NCBI GenBank assembly: GCA_029782335.1
Contig: JAKOVA010000261.1
Span: 1 to 64,000 of the forward strand
Source of the DNA: Actinomycetes bacterium
Lineage (GTDB): Bacteria > Actinomycetota > Acidimicrobiia > Acidimicrobiales > Microtrichaceae
Reading direction: 5' to 3'
DNA: 64,000 nt
The notes under the pieces were generated by a model. That model worked only from the letters and a program-made list of their open reading frames with translations, was not told the origin of the DNA and searched no databases. The translations under genes and the position numbers were made by a program. Below, piece by piece: positions 52,955 to 59,998 of this stretch (positions are counted from its first letter, which is position 1; each line of letters begins with the position of its first letter).

Positions 52955-53710
52955 ATGGCCCCTCCTCGTTCAACCCGTCCTGCTGCACAGAAGCGCCCGA
53001 AGGCGGCAGCCCCCCTCGACGCCGCGGAGCGTGCGCTGCGGCGGATCCTGACCTCCGGCGACGATGCCGTGCCGTCGCCGACCGAGGAGATCCCACTCGT
53101 ACCGCTCACCGGCACCGGCGTGGAGCGTCCGGTTCCCGAATGGGTGGAGATCTCCCAGTCGCTGTACCGGGTCTTCGCGTTCGTCGATGTCTGCGGCTTC
53201 ACCGCGTTCACCGACCAACACGGGACTCACGCCGCCATCGAGGTGCTCACCCGCTTCCGGTCCGCGGCGCGCGACGTCACCGGCCGTCGTGGGGTGCGGG
53301 TCATCAAGTGGCTCGGCGACGGGGTGATGCTCGTCGGCGTCGAACCCGGCCCAGTGATCGCAGCAACCGCAGAGTTGTTGTTGCGGTTCCGTGGCGACGA
53401 GTTCGAGATCCACGGGGGGATCGCCGGCGGCCCGGTGTTGCTCTTCGAGGGCGACGACTACATCGGACGGCCCGTCAACCTGGCGGCGCGCCTGTGCGAG
53501 GCGGCGGCCCCGAGCGAGATCCTCGCCCACGGCCTGTCCGCCGACCTGCCCGAATGGGTCGACCTCGGCGGACACGTCACCGTTCGCGCGATGGGCATCG
53601 GCGACATTCCCGAGGTCGCCCAACTTCGTGTCTCCGACGACGCCTGGGCCGTCGCTCCGCCGGTCGCAGCAACGGCGGAGGCCGTCCCGACCTCGGGCGC
53701 CGATCTCTGA
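52955..53710 (+). CDS. Class III adenylate/guanylate cyclase domain protein
   Basis: A 251-residue soluble protein with a single cyclase catalytic domain (about 65-210). The metal-binding aspartates are in FAFVDVCGFTAFTD and IKWLGDGVML; the Lys of IKWLGDG fits a substrate-base contact, and GRPVNLAARLCE supplies the transition-state Asn and Arg. All key residues are present, so activity is likely. The N-terminal 50 residues are basic and Ala/Pro-rich, with no sensory domain. GGAAGCGG eight bases or fewer before ATG 52955 may serve as Shine-Dalgarno. Confidence 0.85.
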   Translation: MAPPRSTRPAAQKRPKAAAPLDAAERALRRILTSGDDAVPSPTEEIPLVPLTGTGVERPVPEWVEISQSLYRVFAFVDVCGFTAFTDQHGTHAAIEVLTRFRSAARDVTGRRGVRVIKWLGDGVMLVGVEPGPVIAATAELLLRFRGDEFEIHGGIAGGPVLLFEGDDYIGRPVNLAARLCEAAAPSEILAHGLSADLPEWVDLGGHVTVRAMGIGDIPEVAQLRVSDDAWAVAPPVAATAEAVPTSGADL

Positions 53711-53723
53711 CGGGCTGACGCAA

Positions 53724-53729
53724 TAGCCT
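53724..53729 (+). promoter_or_regulatory. -10 element of the four-helix membrane protein gene
   Basis: TAGCCT lies seven bases before ATG 53737. Confidence 0.5.
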
Positions 53730-53736
53730 GCCACCG

Positions 53737-54132
53737 ATGATGTCGCCACGAACTCGCCTCTTGAGCGTGCTGACCGCAGCGTTCATGGTGCTGGTCTGGG
53801 TCACCCGGATCCGCAATGCGGCGGCCGACGACTCGATCTCCACAGCGACCCGCACCGGTGCCTACGCGTTGTCGGCCGCTGGTCTCGTGGGGGCCGTCTT
53901 GTTGTTGGTGTTCGCCGCTCGCCGTTCCCGGCCGATCTGGGCGGTGCTCGTCGCCGGGGTGCACGCCGTGGTGTGGGCCGTGCGTGGCCTCCAGATCGCG
54001 CTCGGGCCACGGCCGGTCGGGTTCAAGGTGGTGCACGTCGTGCTCGCCCTCGTGGCGATCGGACTGGCGATAGCGGTGGCTCGTTCCACCCGCTCCCACC
54101 GATCGGCCGTCTCCCTCAGCGCTGCGCCCTGA
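53737..54132 (+). CDS. Small four-helix membrane protein
   Basis: A 131-residue protein of unknown function with four predicted transmembrane helices, at about 8-25, 43-60, 66-88 and 95-115. It has no catalytic motif. ATG 53737 is supported by the -10 seven bases upstream. It ends twelve bases before the metallopeptidase gene on the same strand, so the two are probably co-transcribed. Confidence 0.68.
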   Translation: MMSPRTRLLSVLTAAFMVLVWVTRIRNAAADDSISTATRTGAYALSAAGLVGAVLLLVFAARRSRPIWAVLVAGVHAVVWAVRGLQIALGPRPVGFKVVHVVLALVAIGLAIAVARSTRSHRSAVSLSAAP

Positions 54133-54144
54133 GCTGGAGCGGTT

Positions 54145-55125
54145 GTGGAGTTCGAGGACCCGGCTGATCCGGGCGACCTGATCGACCGTCGTGGCGATAC
54201 CGGCGGGCTGGGTGGCGGCGGTGGCAGCGGTGCGCTGCTCGGCGCGGTGCTCGGAGGACTGCTCGCGGGGAGGCGTCGACGCGCGGGCGGCGGGATGGGG
54301 ATCCTCATCGCGGTGATCGTGGTGGTCTTCGTGATCCGGGGTTGCGGCGCCGCAGGGTTCGACCTCAGCTCGATGAGCGGCCTCAACCGACTTCCCCAGG
54401 CTCCGTCGGCCTCCCCGGGTGGGGGCCTTCCTTCGGGGGGCGACCCGGGCGAAGTCGCCGGAGCCGACCCGGAGGCCGCCGACGTGCAGTTCGCCAACGC
54501 CGTGGTGACCGACGCCAACAACGTCTGGACCGACCAGTTCCGCAGTGCCGGGCAGCGCTACAGCCGCACGAAGATCGTGCTGTACCGGGATGCCGTGAAC
54601 ACCGGATGCGGCCAGGGAAGCGCTTCGGCCGGGCCCTTCTACTGCCCGGCGGACTCGCTCGTGTATCTCGACTTGGCGTTCTGGAACGAGTTGTCGAACC
54701 GCTTCGGCGCCGGCGGGGATTTCGCTCGTGCCTATGTGATCGCGCACGAGGTCGGCCATCACGTCCAGAACGAGTTGGGGATCAGCGAGCAGGTGCGTCG
54801 ACTCGAAGCGGACGATCCCTCGGCCGCCAACGGCGAGACGGGGCTCTCGGTGCGCACCGAGTTGCAGGCCGATTGCCTCGCAGGCGTGTGGGCGCACACC
54901 GCGTACGAGCGTCGGCTCCTCGATACGGGCGATATCGATGAGGCGCTCCGTGCTGCGCAGGCGGTGGGTGACGACACGATTCAGCGCAGCAGCGTCGGTC
55001 GTGTCCGCCCCGACACCTTCACCCACGGGACCGCCCACCAGCGGCAGCAATGGTTCCGTCGGGGCTACGAGTCGGGTTCCTCGGATCGTTGTGACACCTT
55101 CTCGGTGGACGACCTCGACATCTAG
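54145..55125 (+). CDS. Neutral zinc metallopeptidase of the YpfJ family
   Basis: A 326-residue membrane-anchored peptidase. A Gly-rich cytoplasmic start and a transmembrane helix (about 52-68) precede the family domain. YVIAHEVGHHVQ gives the HExxH zinc site, and ELQADCLAGVWAH follows with the third ligand. FYCPADSLVYLDLAF is a conserved strand before the active site. Start GTG 54145, following the small membrane protein. The YpfJ family is widespread but its substrate is not known. Confidence 0.9.
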   Translation: MEFEDPADPGDLIDRRGDTGGLGGGGGSGALLGAVLGGLLAGRRRRAGGGMGILIAVIVVVFVIRGCGAAGFDLSSMSGLNRLPQAPSASPGGGLPSGGDPGEVAGADPEAADVQFANAVVTDANNVWTDQFRSAGQRYSRTKIVLYRDAVNTGCGQGSASAGPFYCPADSLVYLDLAFWNELSNRFGAGGDFARAYVIAHEVGHHVQNELGISEQVRRLEADDPSAANGETGLSVRTELQADCLAGVWAHTAYERRLLDTGDIDEALRAAQAVGDDTIQRSSVGRVRPDTFTHGTAHQRQQWFRRGYESGSSDRCDTFSVDDLDI

Positions 55126-55160
55126 GACGCTCCGGTTCGGGCCTCAGCCGGGTGGGGGAC

Positions 55161-55166
55161 TACCGT
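55161..55166 (+). promoter_or_regulatory. -10 element of the Nfu_N-like gene
   Basis: TACCGT lies seven bases before ATG 55174. Confidence 0.5.
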
Positions 55167-55173
55167 GGCGGCC

Positions 55174-55506
55174 ATGGGTCAGCTGGTGACGGTCCTCGAG
55201 AAGCACGCACGCCGCCGTGGGGTGGTGCGCTTTGAACTCAACCGGGTGTTGACCGGCACCGGCCACGAGATCTACCGGGCGGCAACGCCGGTCGAGGGCA
55301 CCCGGCCACCCGACGAGCTGGCCCGACGCTTCTTCGCCCGTGGCGGTATCGAGACGGTCGCGATCAACGGCAACGTTGTCACCGTCGATCTCGAGAAGGG
55401 CGGCAACGCCGAGGGGCTCAAGGAGATCATCGAGGACCTCTACACCTACTACCGGCCCGGTGTTGAGGTTCCGACCTTCGTCGCGGAGGAACCCGCAGCG
55501 GGTTGA
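55174..55506 (+). CDS. Small protein resembling the Nfu/NifU N-terminal domain
   Basis: A 110-residue protein. The segment RFFARGGIETVAINGNVVTVDLEKGGNAEGLKE is cut here in two for reading: RRFFARGGIETVAINGN matches the helix-strand of Nfu_N, and VVTVDLEKGG the following strand. Unlike full NfuA it lacks the cysteine-bearing C-terminal domain, and there is no Cys at all, so it cannot itself carry an iron-sulfur cluster. It ends about ten bases before the imuA SOS box. A role as a chaperone-like domain is conjecture. Confidence 0.6.
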   Translation: MGQLVTVLEKHARRRGVVRFELNRVLTGTGHEIYRAATPVEGTRPPDELARRFFARGGIETVAINGNVVTVDLEKGGNAEGLKEIIEDLYTYYRPGVEVPTFVAEEPAAG

Positions 55507-55515
55507 TCGGGTTGC

Positions 55516-55541
55516 CAGTATCGAACGTTTGTTCGATACTG
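55516..55541 (+). promoter_or_regulatory. SOS box (LexA site) and -10 of imuA-imuB
   Basis: CAGTATCGAAC (55516-55526), GTTT, GTTCGATACTG (55531-55541) has perfect 11-bp arms and contains the actinobacterial LexA consensus TCGAAC-N4-GTTCGA. The -10 GATACT (55535-55540) lies inside the right arm, six bases before ATG 55547. LexA binding would therefore block the promoter directly. Confidence 0.93.
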
Positions 55542-55546
55542 GCGGG

Positions 55547-56206
55547 ATGGCGACACTGGCGGAACTTCGCAGTCTGGTTCAGCCGACCACCCTCGCCCAC
55601 GAGCGACTCCTCCCCGTCGGGTCCCCCCTCGACGGACTCTTCCCTGGCGGGGGCTTGGCCCGCGGCACGACGGTTCGCGTCGACGAGTCGACATCGCTCG
55701 CTCTGGCGTTGATTGCCGAGGCCACACGCAGCGGTTCATGGGTCGCGGTCGTGGGGACCGCTGCGATTGGGTGGGCGGCCGCCGCCGATCTCGGTGTCGA
55801 GTTGCGCCGTCTGCTCGTCATCCCGCGCCTGGCACGCGCGACGTGGGCGGAGGTCGTCGCTGCGTTGGTGGACAACATGGCCGTCGTCGTGGTCCGCCCG
55901 GCGGTTCCCGTACCTGAACGCGACGCGCGCCGTATTGCTGCCCGTGCTCGCGAACGCGGTGCGGTGCTCATCGTCGATGGCCCCGCGCGCTGTTGGCCCA
56001 TCGAAGCCGACGTCGTGATGGGGGTGAGCGGCCACTGGAGCGGCCTTGGTGCGGGGCACGGCCGTTTGCAGTCGCGGCGCGTCGCCGTCTCGCTCTCGGG
56101 GCGTCGCGCTGCGAACCGTCATCGAACGGTGGAGGCATGGCTTCCCGGGGCGGACGGCTCGTTGCGCGCCGTCCCGACGGGCCGACCCGTCACTGTGGTG
56201 AGGTGA
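55547..56206 (+). CDS. imuA: ImuA-like (RecA-related) mutasome protein
   Basis: A 219-residue RecA-fold relative that acts with ImuB and DnaE2 in SOS mutagenesis. LDGLFPGGGLARGTTVRVDE corresponds to the RecA region just before its P-loop, but the GxxGKT is lost (VDESTSLALALIAEA), so nucleotide binding is doubtful. WVAVVGTAAIGWAAAADLGV and VIPRLARATWAEVVAAL are further ImuA-like blocks. ATG 55547 lies six bases after the -10 in the SOS box. It overlaps imuB by GTGA. Confidence 0.85.
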   Translation: MATLAELRSLVQPTTLAHERLLPVGSPLDGLFPGGGLARGTTVRVDESTSLALALIAEATRSGSWVAVVGTAAIGWAAAADLGVELRRLLVIPRLARATWAEVVAALVDNMAVVVVRPAVPVPERDARRIAARARERGAVLIVDGPARCWPIEADVVMGVSGHWSGLGAGHGRLQSRRVAVSLSGRRAANRHRTVEAWLPGADGSLRAVPTGRPVTVVR

Positions 56207-57792
56207 CACCACAACGCACCCTCGTGGTGTGGTGCCGCGATTGGCCGATCGTCGCGCTCGGGGCGTCGGCGGGGGAGCCGATCGCCGTGATGAAGGCGAA
56301 CCACGTCGTCGCGACATCTCCCTCGGCACGGGTCGCGGGGGTCGCCGAAGGCATGCGGCGTCGGGAAGCGCAGCGCCGTTGCCCCGAGATCCGTCTTGCC
56401 GACCACGATGCGGACCGCGACGCCCGAGCCTTCGAGCAGATCGTGGTGGCGCTCGAGGCGGTCACCCCGCGGCTCGAAATCTGCCGTTCCGGGAGTTGCG
56501 CGTTCCCCACTCGGGGACCGTCTCGCTACTTCGGAGGCGACGAAGCCCTCGCCGGCCGGGTTCATGAACTCGTGGGCGGCCTCCTCGCAGAGCGCGACGC
56601 CTGCGGCGTGGGGATCGCCGACGGAACCTTCGCCGCCACGCTGGCGGCACGTCGCAGCCTGCAGCGTGCCGGGTCCCCACCGGTGGTCGTGGCCCCCGGG
56701 CGCAGCGCCGGCTTCGTGGCGCCGTTCCCGGTGTCGGCGCTCGCTGCACTTGGATCGGTTCCCGCTGATGTCGTCGACGTCCTCGGCCGCTTGGGGATCC
56801 GTCGACTGGGAGAGCTCACTGACCTTCCCCGGGCGGATCTGCTCGCTCGCTTCGGTCGCCCCGGCGTCCTCGCGCACGCTCTGGCCAGCGGCGAAGACGA
56901 CCGTCCGGCTCGTTTGGGGGACCCTCCCGCGGATCTCGATCAGTGCGCTGAGTTCGATCCGCCGGCAGAACACGTCGAACAGGTGGCCTTCGTTGCGAAG
57001 ACGCTCGCCGATCGGCTCGTCGCGGAACTCGCTGGCCGAGGCCTGGCGTGTACCCGTCTGCTGATCGCCTTCGAGACTGCCCACGAATCCGCCGGCGGTG
57101 CTGAATCCGTCGAACGTCGCTGGCGCGATGAGGGTGCATTGAGCGCAGCAGCAATGGTCCAGCGCGTCCGTTGGCAGCTCGAAGGCTGGTTGTCGCGCCC
57201 GGGGGCTCGTTCGGTTGGTGGACTCCGCAGCATTCGCCTGCACCCCGAGCGGGTCGGCCCGGCGACAGGTCGTCACGTGGGGTTCTGGGGCGATGTCGAC
57301 AACGCCGCAGCGTCGGCGATGCGGGCGGCGGCGCGGGTTGACGCCATCCTCGGGGCGGGAAGTGTGATGGTTCCCCGACCCTCCGGCGGCAGAGGGGTCG
57401 GGGAGCAGGTTCGGCTCGTCCCGATCGACTCGATGGACGCAGCCCTCGATCCCTCGGCGGCTGCGGTGCCGTGGCCCGGTCGGGTGACGCGACCACATCC
57501 CGCGTCGGTGTGGCCCACTCCGGTTGTGGCGGAACTCCTCGCTGACTCGGGTGACACGGTCGGTGTCTCGGGGCGTGGTGTGCTCGACGGGACCCCGGCG
57601 CGGCTGTCCATCGACGGTGGGCCGTGGCAGCCGGTTGTCGGCTGGGCGGGGCCGTGGTTGGTCGATGAACGCTGGTGGGACCCGCTCGCGCATCGCCGCC
57701 GGGCACGTTTCCAGGTGGAGGTCGCAACCGGCGCTGCGCACCTCCTGGCGCTGGAGGCGAGCACCTGGTGGGTCGAGGCCACCTATGACTGA
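56203..57792 (+). CDS. imuB: ImuB, catalytically inactive Y-family polymerase homologue
   Basis: A 529-residue DinB/UmuC relative that links DnaE2 to the clamp. The start TLVVWCRDWPIVALG replaces the acidic V-D-M-D-C-F-F catalytic core of Y-family polymerases, and SGSCAFPTRGPSRYFGG replaces SIDEAFLD. The metal-binding acidic residues are thus missing, as in known ImuB proteins. LGRLGIRRLGELTDLPRADLLARFG is the helix-hairpin-helix of the thumb. I could not identify a clear clamp-binding peptide by eye. Start GTG 56203 overlaps the imuA stop. Confidence 0.9.
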   Translation: MTPQRTLVVWCRDWPIVALGASAGEPIAVMKANHVVATSPSARVAGVAEGMRRREAQRRCPEIRLADHDADRDARAFEQIVVALEAVTPRLEICRSGSCAFPTRGPSRYFGGDEALAGRVHELVGGLLAERDACGVGIADGTFAATLAARRSLQRAGSPPVVVAPGRSAGFVAPFPVSALAALGSVPADVVDVLGRLGIRRLGELTDLPRADLLARFGRPGVLAHALASGEDDRPARLGDPPADLDQCAEFDPPAEHVEQVAFVAKTLADRLVAELAGRGLACTRLLIAFETAHESAGGAESVERRWRDEGALSAAAMVQRVRWQLEGWLSRPGARSVGGLRSIRLHPERVGPATGRHVGFWGDVDNAAASAMRAAARVDAILGAGSVMVPRPSGGRGVGEQVRLVPIDSMDAALDPSAAAVPWPGRVTRPHPASVWPTPVVAELLADSGDTVGVSGRGVLDGTPARLSIDGGPWQPVVGWAGPWLVDERWWDPLAHRRRARFQVEVATGAAHLLALEASTWWVEATYD

Positions 57793-57817
57793 GCACGCGC
57801 GTCGGGGAATCGACGGG

Positions 57818-57823
57818 CACAAT
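57818..57823 (+). promoter_or_regulatory. Possible -10 of the response-regulator gene
   Basis: CACAAT lies six bases before GTG 57830. It fits only part of the TAnnnT pattern. If used, the two-component genes would have a promoter separate from the imuAB SOS promoter. Confidence 0.35.
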
Positions 57824-57829
57824 GGCGAG

Positions 57830-58516
57830 GTGCGCGTGCTCGTGGTTGAAGACGAAGTGGCTCTGGCAGAGGGGATCGCACGCGGCCTGACCGCGGAGGG
57901 CTTCGAGGTCGCGGTCTCCCACGACGGCATCGACGGCTACGAACAGGCGCGTAGCGGCGACTTCGATCTCATCGTCTTGGACATCATGTTGCCCGGGATG
58001 AACGGCTACCGGGTCTGTCGCTCCCTCCGCGACGCCGAGGTCTGGACTCCGATCCTGATGCTCACCGCGAAGAGCGGTGAGTACGACGAAGCCGAAGCCC
58101 TCGACACCGGGGCCGACGACTTCCTCTCCAAGCCCTTCTCGTTCGTGGTCCTCGTCGCACGGCTCCGAGCCCTGGCCCGCCGGCGCACCGACCACAACCT
58201 CCAGCCGCTGGAGCTCGGCGATCTGGTCCTCGACGTGGTGGCGAGGACGTGTCGTCGTGGGACGACCGACATCCCGTTGTCGCCGCGCGAGTTCGCGCTC
58301 CTCGAGGTGCTGCTGCGCAACCGCGGCCAGGTGCTCGCCAAGGGGGATCTGCTGCACACGGTGTGGGGCGAGGACTTCGAGGGCGACCCGAACGTCGTCG
58401 AGGTCTATGTCGGCTACCTCCGCCGCAAGATCGATCGTCCCTTCGGTCGCTCCGACCTCGAGACCGTGCGCGGCGAGGGCTACCGGCTCGGGTCGGCCGA
58501 CCTCGCCGTGCGCTGA
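57830..58516 (+). CDS. OmpR/PhoB-family response regulator
   Basis: A 228-residue regulator. The receiver domain has the acidic pair in VLVVEDE, the phospho-acceptor Asp51 in LIVLDIMLPG and the conserved Lys in FLSKPFS. A winged-helix DNA-binding domain follows (FALLEVLLRNRGQVLAKGDLL, YVGYLRRKID, VRGEGYRLG). GTG 57830 places the protein start where family members start; an ATG at 57785, overlapping imuB, would add 15 residues. It lies between imuB and dnaE2 and is followed four bases later by its histidine kinase. Confidence 0.9.
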   Translation: MRVLVVEDEVALAEGIARGLTAEGFEVAVSHDGIDGYEQARSGDFDLIVLDIMLPGMNGYRVCRSLRDAEVWTPILMLTAKSGEYDEAEALDTGADDFLSKPFSFVVLVARLRALARRRTDHNLQPLELGDLVLDVVARTCRRGTTDIPLSPREFALLEVLLRNRGQVLAKGDLLHTVWGEDFEGDPNVVEVYVGYLRRKIDRPFGRSDLETVRGEGYRLGSADLAVR

Positions 58517-58519
58517 CAG

Positions 58520-59965
58520 GTGCTCCGCCTGCTCGGATCGGTTCGGTTCCGGCTCACGTTGATCGTGAGCCTCGTCTTCGCCGCCTTCATCACCGTGGGT
58601 GCCTACGGACTCGTCCGGCAGGTCAACGCGGCGCTGGTCAACGACATCCAGGTCCGGAACGACACGGTGACCGCGGCGCTGAGCCGGGTATTGCAGAGCG
58701 GTGCCGTCGCGCCCGAATCGTTGGCGCTGAGCAGCGACGGGCTTCCGAACGTCGAGGGCGGGTTCGATCTCGACGTGCTGCGCGAGGGCATTCAGGGCAG
58801 CTACATCTTCGTGACCGGCCAGGTGGTCAGTCGCCAAGCCGGTGTCTGGTCGCGGTTGCGCCCGATCGCCGATTCGACGGCGACGTCGCTGTTCGGGAAG
58901 GCCCTGCCGGCGGATCTGAGTTCCGGCGGCTACGTCGTCAGCCAGGCCATGGTGGACACACCTTCGGGGCGGCTCGAACTCAACGTCGCCAGCTCGCTGC
59001 GGGACGTGCGGCTCACGGTGAGCCGGGTCACCAATGCGCTGCTGATCGCCACCCCCGCGCTGGTGTTGATGGTGGGGATCCTCACCTGGCTGATCGTCGG
59101 GCGTGCGCTGCGTCCGGTCGAGGCGATCACCACTCGCGTCCAGGAGATCAGCGGCTCGACGCTGCACGAACGGGTCCCGGTGCCGAGCGGTGATGATGAG
59201 GTGAGCGGCCTGGCCCGGACGATGAACGCCATGTTGGACCGCCTCGAGGCCTCGGCTGATCGTCAGAAGCGGTTCATGTCCGACGCCAGCCACGAGTTGA
59301 GAAGCCCCGTCGCCTCGATCCGCCTGCAACTCGAGACGGCGTTGCTCGCCCCCGGCAACACCGATTGGGAGCAGGTGGCCCGGACGGTGCTCCAGGAGGA
59401 CACCCGGCTCGCGTCGCTGGTGGACAACATGTTGACCCTCGCTCGCATCGAGGAAGGGGTGGAGCGGCCGATCGTGGAGGTCGACCTCGACGAGGTGATC
59501 TTCGACCAGACGTCCCGTCCGACGGAGCGGACGATCGACCGTTCCCAGGTCGGCGCCGGGCGGGTCATGGGCGTGGCCGCAGAGATGGCGTCAGTGGTGC
59601 GGAACCTGTTCGACAACGCCGTGCGACACGCCCGAAGCACCGTCGCGATCGCTCTGGTGAGCCGGGATGGGTGGGTGTGTTTCAGCGTGGACGACGACGG
59701 CCCAGGGGTCGCCGAGGCCGACCGGGAGCGGATCTTCGAGCGGTTCGCCCGCCTGCAGGAGGGCCGGGCTCGCGACTCGGGTGGATCGGGGCTGGGGCTC
59801 GCCCTGACGCGCCGGATCGTCGAGGCGCACGGCGGAACCGTCACCGTGGCCCAAAGCGCGCTCGGCGGTGCACGCTTCATGGTGGACCTTCCCGCTGCCG
59901 AAGAGCACTCGACGACGTCGTGGCGCGAAGGGCCACGAGCGCGGCTGCGACGCAAGACGACCTAG
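58520..59965 (+). CDS. Sensor histidine kinase
   Basis: A 481-residue membrane kinase, partner of the upstream response regulator. Transmembrane helices at about 11-33 and 172-194 enclose an extracytoplasmic sensor region of about 135 residues. HAMP follows to about 248. HisKA carries the phospho-acceptor His258 in MSDASHELRSPVASI. The ATPase domain has VRNLFDNAVRH, DDDGPGV and GGSGLGLAL. Start GTG 58520. Its stop ends one base before the SOS palindrome of dnaE2 begins, so dnaE2 has its own promoter. Confidence 0.92.
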   Translation: MLRLLGSVRFRLTLIVSLVFAAFITVGAYGLVRQVNAALVNDIQVRNDTVTAALSRVLQSGAVAPESLALSSDGLPNVEGGFDLDVLREGIQGSYIFVTGQVVSRQAGVWSRLRPIADSTATSLFGKALPADLSSGGYVVSQAMVDTPSGRLELNVASSLRDVRLTVSRVTNALLIATPALVLMVGILTWLIVGRALRPVEAITTRVQEISGSTLHERVPVPSGDDEVSGLARTMNAMLDRLEASADRQKRFMSDASHELRSPVASIRLQLETALLAPGNTDWEQVARTVLQEDTRLASLVDNMLTLARIEEGVERPIVEVDLDEVIFDQTSRPTERTIDRSQVGAGRVMGVAAEMASVVRNLFDNAVRHARSTVAIALVSRDGWVCFSVDDDGPGVAEADRERIFERFARLQEGRARDSGGSGLGLALTRRIVEAHGGTVTVAQSALGGARFMVDLPAAEEHSTTSWREGPRARLRRKTT

Positions 59966-59992
59966 CCGTATCGAACATATGTTCGATACGGT
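59966..59992 (+). promoter_or_regulatory. SOS box (LexA site) and -10 of dnaE2
   Basis: CCGTATCGAAC (59966-59976), ATAT, GTTCGATACGG (59981-59991) is a fully symmetric 26-bp palindrome containing TCGAAC-N4-GTTCGA. The -10 TACGGT (59987-59992) lies in its right arm, six bases before ATG 59999, the same geometry as at imuA. Confidence 0.94.
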
Positions 59993-59998
59993 GCGAGG

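Noticed and set aside
56119-59329. Very long open frames on the minus strand (603 and 837 codons) opposite imuB and the two-component genes
   Set aside because: They are antisense shadows of strongly supported proteins, have Arg/Pro/Gly-rich composition with no motifs, and arise from the high GC content.
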